Positions 7,951 through 14,136 of a stretch of 36,370 nt of DNA are shown here, in pieces. Source of the DNA: a virus; the IMG/VR virus record IMGVR_UViG_3300037827_000428, positions 1 through 36,370 of that record; one strand, 5' to 3'. Numbering within the stretch: the first letter of the stretch is position 1; every line of letters starts with the position of its first letter. The notes under the pieces were generated by a model. That model ran no database searches, was not told the origin of the DNA, and worked only from the letters and a program-made list of their open reading frames with translations. Position numbers and translations under genes: made by a program.

Positions 7951-7979
7951 TTGACTAGTCAAGAAATAATTACTATCAT
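7951..7979 (+). promoter_or_regulatory. Operator palindrome 2 with promoter of the Cro-like regulator
   Basis: A second copy of TTGACTAGTCAA occupies 7951-7962. On the plus strand its TTGACT (7951-7956) is followed after exactly 17 bases by TATCAT (7974-7979), a good sigma-70 promoter pointing at the regulator gene at 8031. The arrangement suggests autoregulation. Confidence 0.7.
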
Positions 7980-8030
7980 CTTGCCTTGTTCGATAAAACG
8001 ATAAAAACATTCACATTTGGAATCTCATAA

Positions 8031-8558
8031 ATGACAACCGACGAAGTCTATCAATACTTTGGAACTGCTTACGCAGCCGCGAAAGCTATGGGAATTACTA
8101 AACAAGCTTTTTCTGAATGGATAAAAAACGGATTTATCCCCCTTAAAAGACAGAAAAAAATTGAAGCTCTTACAAAAGGAAAACTCATTGCGCGTGAAGA
8201 AGAAGCCAAAAAGCCTATTCCATCCTCACAAGATGAAAAGGAAGGTAAATTGAATTATCTCCCTAACTTTCGCTATTACGATAAAAAGTATGGGATGTGC
8301 AAGGTAGAATCCATACATTTTAGGAAAGGTAAACGGCCTCAAATAACCTATCTAGTAAAGGGAAAAAAATTGACATCATTTACCGCTAAGTATCTTATGC
8401 AGGCCGCTGATGTAGTGGATTTTTATTGTAACCCTGTTTTTGAGGGCGATATTCTGAAATTAAAAAATGGTGAGAAATTTATTTTTGAAAGTCTTGATAT
8501 GGCAAATAAACTTAAGAAGTTAGGGGAATTTAAAATTATAGGGAGTGTATTTGAATGA
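8031..8558 (+). CDS. Cro-like DNA-binding domain fused to a YopX-like domain
   Basis: A 175-residue protein. Residues 1-52 (TTDEVYQYFGTAYAAAKAMG, then ITKQAFSEWIKNG) match the P22/lambda Cro-type fold with its helix-turn-helix. Residues about 75-175 resemble YopX family proteins: NFRYYDKKYGM near the start and VFEGDILKLKNGE at 136-148 (the usual Y/F-E-G-D-I motif). The N-terminal domain is the natural candidate to bind the palindromes just upstream. It is the first gene of the rightward early block and is coupled to the next gene by an ATGA overlap. The fusion is unusual, as the two domains are normally separate proteins; the YopX assignment is the weaker half. Confidence 0.8.
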   Translation: MTTDEVYQYFGTAYAAAKAMGITKQAFSEWIKNGFIPLKRQKKIEALTKGKLIAREEEAKKPIPSSQDEKEGKLNYLPNFRYYDKKYGMCKVESIHFRKGKRPQITYLVKGKKLTSFTAKYLMQAADVVDFYCNPVFEGDILKLKNGEKFIFESLDMANKLKKLGEFKIIGSVFE

Positions 8559-8788
8559 CTGAACATGAGGAATTTAGACTCGACGAGGAAAAAAAAGCCG
8601 TATTTATAGGTAATATGAAGATTATATTTTCTCAAATTAGACATTTAATGGAAATAACTGAACGTAACATTGTCTCGGAAGATAAAGTGACTGAGGCTCG
8701 CTCCTTCGTATTAGCTACTAATCTTATTATTTATCTCAATGATTTTTTAGAAGAAATGCAAATACTTACTCGTTCTAACTCTCACTGA
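8555..8788 (+). CDS. Hypothetical early protein, 77 residues
   Basis: It starts in an ATGA overlap with the Cro-like gene, so it is translationally coupled. The product is largely helical and acidic (TEHEEFRLDEEKK), with hydrophobic helices in the second half (FVLATNLIIYLNDFL). No family is recognised. Confidence 0.75.
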   Translation: MTEHEEFRLDEEKKAVFIGNMKIIFSQIRHLMEITERNIVSEDKVTEARSFVLATNLIIYLNDFLEEMQILTRSNSH

Positions 8789-8804
8789 CAAAGGACTCAT
8801 CAAT

Positions 8805-8978
8805 ATGGATAATTACGAACCTACCCTTAACATGCTTCCCATTCATAACATTGTCAAAAGCCACCTGGTTCTTTGCCAGCACTCCAGCGAAAAATTATGC
8901 CCACAAGTTATATCGGAATTAGCCCTAAAAATCACTGAAACGATAGAAGCTTTTTTAAAGAATAATAATAAGGATTGA
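8805..8978 (+). CDS. Small hypothetical protein, 57 residues
   Basis: The ATG at 8805, preceded by AAGGACTCATCAAT, opens a 57-codon frame (MDNYEPTLNMLPIHN and on), 16 bases after the previous gene. It contains two cysteines and ends in a helix (ALKITETIEAFLKN). Its spacing and ribosome-binding site support it. No function is recognised. Confidence 0.6.
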   Translation: MDNYEPTLNMLPIHNIVKSHLVLCQHSSEKLCPQVISELALKITETIEAFLKNNNKD

Positions 8979-9165
8979 TTTATTGAATATTTTAAACTTA
9001 GAATGTTCTCGCTATCTCTTGGCGGAGATAGCGGGAATCGGCGTAAGCCTTTGGCGAGTTTAACAGTTACGCAATAACTGCTAATCGCATGGAAGAAACT
9101 ACACCAAGTCCAGTGGTGAGTCGTTTGTATTGTAATCGACAAGTCTTTTAAAATTCAAATTTTAA
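8975..9165 (+). ncRNA. Candidate structured RNA with its own promoter
   Basis: This 212-base gap between small genes contains successive stems. TTCTCGCTATCTC (9006-9018) pairs with GAGATAGCGGGAA (9025-9037), 13 pairs with one G-U. GGC-GTAA-GCC follows at 9040-9049. A longer arm runs GCGA..TTA.CAGTTA / TAACTG.TAA.TCGC between about 9054 and 9088, and CACCA/TGGTG pairs near 9102-9118. A promoter-like TTGATT (8975) with 18 bases to TAGAAT (8999) would start transcription close to the first stem. TTAAAATT/AATTTTAA near 9148-9165 may end it, without a strong U-run. No known family was recognised; it could instead be a structured leader for the next gene. Confidence 0.45.
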
Positions 9166-9191
9166 TTTACTCATGCACTGGTTAGGGATTT

Positions 9192-9434
9192 ATGAACTTA
9201 ATTAGGGGGTTTTTTGTGTCAAACGAAAATTTAGCTCTAACGGAAGAAGAAAAAGAAGACTATATAGATAGAGCAAAAGGTTATTTAACTAAATTAAAAA
9301 AATTAATGAATAAACTTGAAAGAGAAATTAATAACGAAGATTTTTACCGAAGAGCAAAGGCGGCATATATAGTCAATTTTATTGGCAGGGCAGCTAATGA
9401 ATCAATCGAGGTAATTTCAAAAGTAGATAACTAA
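9192..9434 (+). CDS. Small helical hypothetical protein, up to 80 residues
   Basis: The frame opens with ATG at 9192 (TTAGGGATTT upstream); a GTG at 9216 has a stronger AGGGGG behind it and would give 72 residues. The product is helical and charged (LTKLKKLMNKLEREINNEDF), ending FIGRAANESIEVIS. It resembles in size and style the 77-residue protein at 8555. It precedes the replication gene. No family is recognised. Confidence 0.65.
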   Translation: MNLIRGFFVSNENLALTEEEKEDYIDRAKGYLTKLKKLMNKLEREINNEDFYRRAKAAYIVNFIGRAANESIEVISKVDN

Positions 9435-9520
9435 ATTAAATAAAAAGGGGAATCCTTCCCCACTCCTATCTACCCAATAGACGGGAAAATCCAAAACGAA
9501 AAGAGAGGAGTAATTGTAAC

Positions 9521-10456
9521 ATGCCTATTTCACAAAAAGAAACTAATATCGAAAAATTCACAGGCTCATTTTCTACAGAGCAACAAGGATGTTCTATTTT
9601 TATCAATTCTACTATCAACTCAATAACAGACGGATTTGCATTAGGTATTTATACCTACCTCATGTGTAGGCCTTCTAATTGGCAACTAAATGCGCGGCAA
9701 CTTTCTAATCACTTCGGTTGCGGAAGGGATAAGATTTATAAGTACTTAAACTTCCTTAAGGATATGGGGTTATTGACCTGTAAAACTATCAGAGAAAAGG
9801 GGAAATTCGCACAACTCCATTATACGCTGCATCTAAACCCTAAATTGAGCAAATCCCAATCAAATAAAGAGATTTCACCGTGTCCTGATTTTCCGGACGC
9901 GGTAAAATCGGACGTGGAAAAAGCAGACACATATAAAACAAAGAACATAAAAAACAAAGAATATAAAAAAACTACTACTACTAAGGAAACCGAAAAATCG
10001 AAAAGTAGTAGTATTCCAATTATTAATAAAGAAATAGACGAAATATTATTGAAAGACCGCAAGAAATCATTACAAAATGATGATTCAAAAAGAACGGAAG
10101 AGGAATATTTAAGGCAATGTAGCCATCACTTGGATAATGGGGATAAGGATAAATATACTCTTAACCAACGTTTAGCTGGATTGAGAGCCATTATCAGAAA
10201 AGGGTTTTTTGAGAAACCAGCAGGATTTGATGAAAAGAAAATCATTAAATCTATCTTTAGCCCAAAAGAAACCGTCTTAATACAAACTTACCAACATGCT
10301 TTACGAATGGTAAGCCTTGGAGCCAAGCTGAAAGATTACATGCCAGACCAGACCGAAGTTAAAAAAGCCATAAAGTTGATGGAAAAAGTAGATAAAAACA
10401 AAGAACCTCTTGAAAAAAGACATGGTCTTATGGGATTTAGTTCAATGCAAGACTGA
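9521..10456 (+). CDS. Winged-helix replication protein (phage O / plasmid Rep-like)
   Basis: A 311-residue protein with a winged-helix domain at about 45-110 (LNARQLSNHFGCGRDKIYKYLNFL, then MGLLTCKTIREKGKFAQLHYTL), typical of phage replication O-type and many plasmid replication proteins that bind origin DNA. A lysine/threonine/serine-rich linker follows (about 140-170), then a helical C-terminal region (KRTEEEYLRQCSHHL onward) likely to recruit a host helicase loader or helicase. The ATG follows AGAGGAGTAATTGTAAC. No helicase or primase is encoded nearby, so host enzymes would be recruited. The role in replication is inferred from domain type and position. Confidence 0.7.
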   Translation: MPISQKETNIEKFTGSFSTEQQGCSIFINSTINSITDGFALGIYTYLMCRPSNWQLNARQLSNHFGCGRDKIYKYLNFLKDMGLLTCKTIREKGKFAQLHYTLHLNPKLSKSQSNKEISPCPDFPDAVKSDVEKADTYKTKNIKNKEYKKTTTTKETEKSKSSSIPIINKEIDEILLKDRKKSLQNDDSKRTEEEYLRQCSHHLDNGDKDKYTLNQRLAGLRAIIRKGFFEKPAGFDEKKIIKSIFSPKETVLIQTYQHALRMVSLGAKLKDYMPDQTEVKKAIKLMEKVDKNKEPLEKRHGLMGFSSMQD

Positions 10457-10500
10457 TTTTGACTTATTTTAGGCATTTTTATAAAAAAAGGTATCTAGGG

Positions 10501-10692
10501 ATGGGTAGAATACGAAAATGCCATAGTTGCATGATTTGGTGCTTTAAATGCGATAACAAAAAAGTCGACCCAGGCAAGAAATGTCAAAAATGTGGAACGC
10601 GTTGTTTAGTGGCGAAACCCAAAGTTTATAAAAACAAACTGGTGAAAATTCGCCTCATGGAAGCAGAAACAGAAAACGAACCTATACCATGA
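10501..10692 (+). CDS. Small zinc-ribbon protein, 63 residues
   Basis: From the ATG at 10501 the product has C7-x2-C10-x3-C14-x2-C17 and, after about ten residues, C28-x2-C31-x3-C35 (KCHSCMIWCFKC, KKCQKCGTRC), a cysteine pattern expected to hold one or two zinc ions. The tail is basic, then acidic. A TTG at 10459 in the same frame is a poorer start. It ends 12 bases before the convergent csrA stop. Many phage zinc ribbons bind nucleic acid or RNA polymerase, but no specific role is visible. Confidence 0.7.
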   Translation: MGRIRKCHSCMIWCFKCDNKKVDPGKKCQKCGTRCLVAKPKVYKNKLVKIRLMEAETENEPIP

Positions 10693-10704
10693 GGTGATAG
10701 ATTG

Positions 10705-10890
10705 CTATTCCATTTTTTCCTTTTCAACTTCCTTTTTGACTCTTTCGTATACCTCTTCGCGATGTATATCTACATCCTCTGGCGCGTTGAATCCTAAACG
10801 TACTTGGCTACCGTTTACGCCCAGAACTGAAACGACAATATTGTCGCCTATCATGACCTTTTCGCCTATTTTCCTTCCCAAAATTAACAT
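10705..10890 (-). CDS. csrA: CsrA-family RNA-binding regulator
   Basis: A complete 61-residue Csr[19 protein letters not shown] and [19 protein letters not shown] match the five-strand core; the RNA-binding residues L4 and R44 (in HREE) are kept. CsrA dimers bind GGA motifs near ribosome-binding sites and alter translation or mRNA stability; in Legionella the core protein governs the replicative/transmissive switch, and extra copies ride on mobile elements. The leader reads AAAGGAGATAAGGACT before the ATG, two GGA motifs overlapping the ribosome-binding site, so self-regulation is plausible. It is the last gene of a leftward operon under the shared palindrome. Confidence 0.96.
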   Translation of the reverse strand: MLILGRKIGEKVMIGDNIVVSVLGVNGSQVRLGFNAPEDVDIHREEVYERVKKEVEKEKME

Positions 10891-10931
10891 AGTCCTTATC
10901 TCCTTTGTTGTTGAAAAACTCTTAATATAAA

Positions 10932-11183
10932 CTATACCTTCAAATAAGAGGTAAGCTTTTCTACTAGATTTGAATTGTCATTGCTCTTAAATCGTCTGAT
11001 TTTCCGATTGCTAATAATGCTTATCACCAATTCATTATCGGCTTTATAAACATTCATTGATACAAAACAAGGTCGTCTGCATTTATCTAAGAATTTCCAT
11101 AACAGGGGAAGAATGCTTTTTGTATAGTCAAAAACTGTATTATTCATAGCATTTATCGAGCTGTTCATAGCAATAGGCTTCAT
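10932..11183 (-). CDS. Hypothetical protein, 83 residues
   Basis: The ATG at 11183 lies inside the 3' end of the upstream small gene, with AAAGGAG about 14 bases upstream. The product has alternating strands ([20 protein letters not shown]) and a basic patch (NRKIRRFKS). It lies between the cysteine-rich gene and csrA in the same operon. No family is recognised. Confidence 0.65.
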   Translation of the reverse strand: MKPIAMNSSINAMNNTVFDYTKSILPLLWKFLDKCRRPCFVSMNVYKADNELVISIISNRKIRRFKSNDNSNLVEKLTSYLKV

Positions 11184-11292
11184 ATTCCTGATCTCCTTTC
11201 ATTTCGTTAAATTGTTCACATTCGGAGCACCTGCCACAGTGCCCCGTGCATTCCTCTGGCTCCCAGCCTTCCATCAATCCTTTATAACCCAT
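11140..11292 (-). CDS. Cysteine-rich small protein, 50 residues
   Basis: An ATG at 11292 behind AAGGGAGAAGCCA opens 50 codons that overlap the upstream gene by 11 bases and the downstream gene by 44 bases in another frame. The product contains EECTGHCGRCSEC, a compact cysteine cluster suggesting a single metal site. The strong ribosome-binding site is the main support. No function is recognised. Confidence 0.6.
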   Translation of the reverse strand: MGYKGLMEGWEPEECTGHCGRCSECEQFNEMKGDQEYEAYCYEQLDKCYE

Positions 11293-11695
11293 TGGCTTCT
11301 CCCTTAAGACAATCAATCATTTTTTCAACGTTTTTTGTGTATTTATCTTCTAAAAATATCGCCCCATTATTGGTGTATAAATTATAGTGTAATCTGCTTA
11401 ATTTTTTGGCCAGTTCTTCTTTTTGGCATTCGATAGGCTTTATGATTTCTTTAGTGAAATATTTTTGAGAGTCAAATTTTCTAAACTGCATATCGTCTAA
11501 ATGAAAAGTCTCTGGTTCAGAATATTGCACCGCATAGGCAATCCGATTGGCAATTAATGCCATAGATAAAGTTTTAGAAATAATTGCCGCATCTTTTAAA
11601 TCATCGCCCAAGGACTTTATTAAAATTTCCTCATGAAATTTCACCATCCCCAAAAGTTCTTTAATTTCTATAGCGTCAAAATGTATTACGGACAT
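11282..11695 (-). CDS. Hypothetical protein, 137 residues, first gene of the csrA operon
   Basis: The ATG at 11695 (MSVIHFDAIEIKEL) follows AAAGGAGAAAATACA; an in-frame ATG at 11713 is part of the TTTAAGTAACTATG leader motif and is a second possibility. The protein is helical, with amphipathic helices throughout and no recognised motif. It is transcribed from the palindrome promoter at 11751-11779 and leads an operon ending in csrA. Confidence 0.75.
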   Translation of the reverse strand: MSVIHFDAIEIKELLGMVKFHEEILIKSLGDDLKDAAIISKTLSMALIANRIAYAVQYSEPETFHLDDMQFRKFDSQKYFTKEIIKPIECQKEELAKKLSRLHYNLYTNNGAIFLEDKYTKNVEKMIDCLKGEANGL

Positions 11696-11710
11696 TGTAT
11701 TTTCTCCTTT

Positions 11711-11784
11711 CATAGTTACTTAAAATTGGTCATAGTTACTTAAAGAATGTATAATAAACTACTTTACTTGACTAGTCAAGTAAA
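11711..11784 (-). promoter_or_regulatory. Third copy of the operator palindrome, with promoter and repeated leader motif
   Basis: Bases 11763-11784 form a perfect 22-base palindrome with the same core, TTGACTAGTCAA, as at 7.9 kb. On the minus strand TTGACT (11779-11774) is followed after 17 bases by TATTAT (11756-11751), a near-consensus promoter. The leader then carries TTTAAGTAACTATG twice (11744-11731 and 11724-11711); the same motif precedes the exonuclease gene (7894-7881). The palindrome also lies upstream of the rightward gene at 11821, so it may control both directions. Confidence 0.75.
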
Positions 11785-11820
11785 TATTTAAAATAAATAT
11801 TAAAAGGGAGTTTTAGATTT

Positions 11821-12078
11821 ATGGAAGGCTCAATGATTCGCTGCCTTAGATGCAAAGGACGTAAAAAGCTATTCAAGATAAATGGGATTTATAACTATAC
11901 AAATACAGGTGGCGTTGAAATACAATGCCCCATGTGTCTTGGAAATGGCATCACTAAGTCACTTGATGAAGCGCTCGAAGAAATAAAGAAGACTAATGAG
12001 AAACACCAGTCCGAGAAAATAAAAGAAAAGGATTTTAAGGATGGAAGAGAACCAAGGGAATGTATCGACGTCGCCTAA
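11821..12078 (+). CDS. Small DnaJ-type zinc-finger-like protein, 85 residues
   Basis: Two CxxC pairs (IRCLRCKGRKK and IQCPMCLGNG) resemble one DnaJ-type CxxCxGxG zinc unit split by about 25 residues. The rest is a charged helix (LDEALEEIKKTNEKHQ). AAAAGGGAG precedes the ATG. It overlaps the small terminase gene by 38 bases. Such small CxxC proteins are common in phage accessory regions; the function is unknown. Confidence 0.7.
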   Translation: MEGSMIRCLRCKGRKKLFKINGIYNYTNTGGVEIQCPMCLGNGITKSLDEALEEIKKTNEKHQSEKIKEKDFKDGREPRECIDVA

Positions 12079-12508
12079 GCATGCAGGTGGCAGACCGTCG
12101 GAATATACAAATGAAAGAGGCGATTTAATCTGTGAACTGATAGCAACGCATGATTGTGGGATTCCGACGCTTTGTAGGAGGTATTCTGAGCTTCCTGACC
12201 CAGTAACCGTATGGCGTTGGCGATATCAATTTGAGGAGTTTCGCAATAAGTACGCGCAAGCGAAAATGATTCAAGCAGATATCTTGGCTGAGCAGTGCTT
12301 ACAGATTGCCGACTCCTCCACTCCCGAAGATGTAGGGGTTGATAGATTGCGTGTTGATACCCGAAAATGGCTAGCATCAAAGCTTTTGCCTAAGCAATAC
12401 GGTGATAAGTTATTACTCGAACAAAAGACCGAAGAGAACGAGGAGCTAAAAAAGGAGCTTCTCGCATTGCGCGCCGAACTAGATGAACGAAATAGGAAAG
12501 AGTTTTGA
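12041..12508 (+). CDS. terS: Terminase small subunit (Sf6-like)
   Basis: A 155-residue protein. It begins with a GGRPSEYTNERGDLICELIA segment and a helix-turn-helix region (CGIPTLCRRYSELPDPVTVWRW), then FRNKYAQAKMIQADILAEQCLQI and RVDTRKWLASKLLPKQYG, which match the Sf6/P22-podovirus small terminase pattern. It would form a ring that recognises the packaging site and loads TerL. A C-terminal coiled coil (EENEELKKELLALRAEL) may contact TerL. It is about 12 kb from terL and on the opposite strand, whereas these genes are usually adjacent. Confidence 0.9.
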   Translation: MEENQGNVSTSPKHAGGRPSEYTNERGDLICELIATHDCGIPTLCRRYSELPDPVTVWRWRYQFEEFRNKYAQAKMIQADILAEQCLQIADSSTPEDVGVDRLRVDTRKWLASKLLPKQYGDKLLLEQKTEENEELKKELLALRAELDERNRKEF

Positions 12509-12738
12509 TGTGGATTTCAATAGCGGATGAATTACCAAGGCCATTTGAAACAGTTTTACTCTTCTTATATTCAAGAAATGAAGTAATAGCAGGTTTCATG
12601 GATAAACCAAATAGCACGGGCGATATAGCTTTTTATGAGCCTGTTTTAATTGATTTTAAACCAGAAAGATTAGAACTAAACCCAATTGCTCATTGGAAAG
12701 TTAGCCATTGGATGCCATTACCCAATCCACCGAAATAG
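12508..12738 (+). CDS. DUF551-type small protein
   Basis: The ATG at 12508 overlaps the terS stop (ATGA form). The N-terminus (MWISIADELPRPFETVLLF) and C-terminus (HWKVSHWMPLPNPP) are the two signature ends of DUF551 proteins, common in phage early regions. The family has no established function. Confidence 0.85.
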   Translation: MWISIADELPRPFETVLLFLYSRNEVIAGFMDKPNSTGDIAFYEPVLIDFKPERLELNPIAHWKVSHWMPLPNPPK

Positions 12739-12750
12739 AAAGGAGTTTTA

Positions 12751-13194
12751 ATGGAAAACGAAAAAACTATAATAAAAGTCTATAAGAGAATAATTGACGA
12801 TCTCATTGAACAAGTAATAGATTTAAAGGTGGAACTCGCTTACACCTCTGAAATGTATGATAAATTGTGCGAACGGTATAATTTTCCTACCCTCGATAAA
12901 AAAGAAAGAGTGTGTGTGATGAAAGTGCAAAACTTTGCCGCACAGACTCAGCTTGAAATAGATAAATTACTGAACACACCATTAGATAGCGACCATTTCT
13001 CTGTTAGAACCTTAAATTGTTTGAAAGATGAAGATATATATCATGTGGGTGACCTTGTGCAGCGTACTGAATACGATTTATTGAAAACCCCGAATCTGGG
13101 TAAGAAATCTTTAAAAGAGATTAAAGAGGTACTTGCTACACATTCTTTATCCTTAAACATGGAAATACCTCACTGGAAAAGACCAGCTTTTTAA
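12751..13194 (+). CDS. Free-standing RNA polymerase alpha C-terminal domain (alpha-CTD) homologue
   Basis: A 147-residue protein. Residues about 75-143 align without gaps to the C-terminal domain of bacterial RNA polymerase alpha: [40 protein letters not shown]. Using E. coli numbering from memory, the DNA-binding (265) determinant is complete: R86=R265, N89=N268, C90=C269, G117=G296, K119=K298, S120=S299, E123=E302. In contrast, sigma-contact positions D259 and E261 are S80 and H82, and CRP-contact positions V287 and R317 are Y108 and E138. Residues 1-70 are a helical region unrelated to the alpha N-terminal domain ([19 protein letters not shown]), perhaps for dimerisation. It should bind UP-element-like DNA without joining polymerase through alpha. 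AAAGGAG precedes the ATG. It belongs to the terS transcription unit. Confidence 0.92.
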   Translation: MENEKTIIKVYKRIIDDLIEQVIDLKVELAYTSEMYDKLCERYNFPTLDKKERVCVMKVQNFAAQTQLEIDKLLNTPLDSDHFSVRTLNCLKDEDIYHVGDLVQRTEYDLLKTPNLGKKSLKEIKEVLATHSLSLNMEIPHWKRPAF

Positions 13195-13208
13195 AGGAGA
13201 TTATTATA

Positions 13209-13376
13209 ATGGATAATGACCTAGAAATATTCCGAAGAAGGGAAGAAAGGAAGAAGAAAAAGAAGAAGCCAGAAAACACCGTGGATTATCCGAAATATAA
13301 TGACGAGCAATTTCGTTCAATTATTCCTATAAAAGACGATGATAAATGGAATGTCTCTCCATCTGAGGCTTCCTGA
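13209..13376 (+). CDS. Small lysine-rich protein, 55 residues
   Basis: The ATG at 13209 lies behind AAGGAGATTATTATA, an excellent ribosome-binding site, 14 bases after the alpha-CTD gene. The N-terminal half is strongly basic (RREERKKKKKKP); the rest is acidic (IKDDDKWNVSPSEAS). No family is recognised. Confidence 0.65.
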   Translation: MDNDLEIFRRREERKKKKKKPENTVDYPKYNDEQFRSIIPIKDDDKWNVSPSEAS

Positions 13377-13378
13377 AA

Positions 13379-13645
13379 ATGAGTATTATTCAAACAATCG
13401 GTGAAAAAAAATCAGCCACGGACACAGAATTGTTTTTTGCTTTATCAGAGGTTTTCGATGAAATGTACGAATACCTAAAGGAGCTTTACGAAATCAATGT
13501 AGGGATAGATTGTGAACAATACTCGCAAGAAGAACTACGAGAATTTGTAGAAAATATGCGCGAGAACGCAGATACAATTTATAAAAAATGGAGAAAAATC
13601 ACTATCCGTAGAATAAGTAAGTCTATTGGTGAGAATGATGAGTGA
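13379..13645 (+). CDS. Hypothetical protein, 88 residues
   Basis: It starts 2 bases after the previous stop. It is acidic and helical (LSEVFDEMYEYLKELYEINVG, in part) with a basic C-terminal helix (YKKWRKITIRRISKS). It overlaps the next gene's start. Function unknown. Confidence 0.7.
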   Translation: MSIIQTIGEKKSATDTELFFALSEVFDEMYEYLKELYEINVGIDCEQYSQEELREFVENMRENADTIYKKWRKITIRRISKSIGENDE

Positions 13646-13847
13646 AGAGTACGTAAAAAACTTAAATTCCTTTTCACATCCGAGCAACAGGGAAGCATAC
13701 AACGCATACATCCTAAGCGATGAATTTAAGCAAGAATACGAAAAGGTTAAGGAGATGTACTACCCTGATGCTGACCCATCGACTTATTTTAATGACGTTA
13801 TGATGTTTGACCACGAAGGGAATCTAATAAGTATCCTGAGTATATGA
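13635..13847 (+). CDS. Hypothetical protein, about 69-70 residues
   Basis: Two adjacent ATGs at 13635 and 13638 follow GGTGAG; an upstream TTG at 13626 is less likely. The product (SEEYVKNLNSFSHPSNREAY onward) is acidic, with MYYPDADPSTYFNDV in the middle. It is the last gene of the rightward unit. No family is recognised. Confidence 0.65.
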   Translation: MMSEEYVKNLNSFSHPSNREAYNAYILSDEFKQEYEKVKEMYYPDADPSTYFNDVMMFDHEGNLISILSI

Positions 13848-13880
13848 AGCGTTATGTTCCATAATTGTTCCACGCTTATT

Positions 13881-14126
13881 TCAGACACAGTTCACCACTC
13901 TAACTAATAAAACTGTTGTAAAAAATGATAATAATGTAACTACATTGACCATAAAAAACATTCTGGTTCTTCTTTTTATTGTTTCAGTGAGCAATTTAAC
14001 CAATTCAGCAAGAACATAATTTGATTCGGTTAGAATTTGTACTTTATCTTCTATTGATAGTTTACCTATATAATTTTCTGCATAAACAATTGTAGTTCCA
14101 TCTTTTCTTTCAATTTTAGGTAACAC
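13881..14126 (-). CDS. Small single-pass membrane protein, 81 residues
   Basis: The frame begins inside the 3' end of the resolvase (11-base overlap). The N-terminal half is soluble (KIERKDGTTIVYAENYIGKL); the C-terminal third is a hydrophobic segment (FFMVNVVTLLSFFTTVLLV). It ends VVNCV, the same residues that end the resolvase (VVNCVT), because a 14-base direct repeat lies at both 3' ends. It could be a holin-like or anchoring protein; no homology is recognised. Confidence 0.55.
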   Translation of the reverse strand: MLPKIERKDGTTIVYAENYIGKLSIEDKVQILTESNYVLAELVKLLTETIKRRTRMFFMVNVVTLLSFFTTVLLVRVVNCV

Positions 14127-14136
14127 AGTTCACCAC
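13885..14136. repeat. 14-base direct repeat flanking the small membrane-protein gene
   Basis: ACACAGTTCACCAC occurs at 13885-13898 and again at 14123-14136 in the same orientation. The copies flank the 81-residue gene almost exactly, so the gene may have arrived, or could leave, by recombination between them. Confidence 0.7.

Noticed and set aside
9001-9120. tRNA gene
   Set aside because: The stems do not form a cloverleaf, and there is no T-arm consensus or anticodon loop of correct size.
12075-12380. Leftward 101-codon frame opposite terS
   Set aside because: Wholly inside the confidently assigned small terminase on the other strand; no motif.
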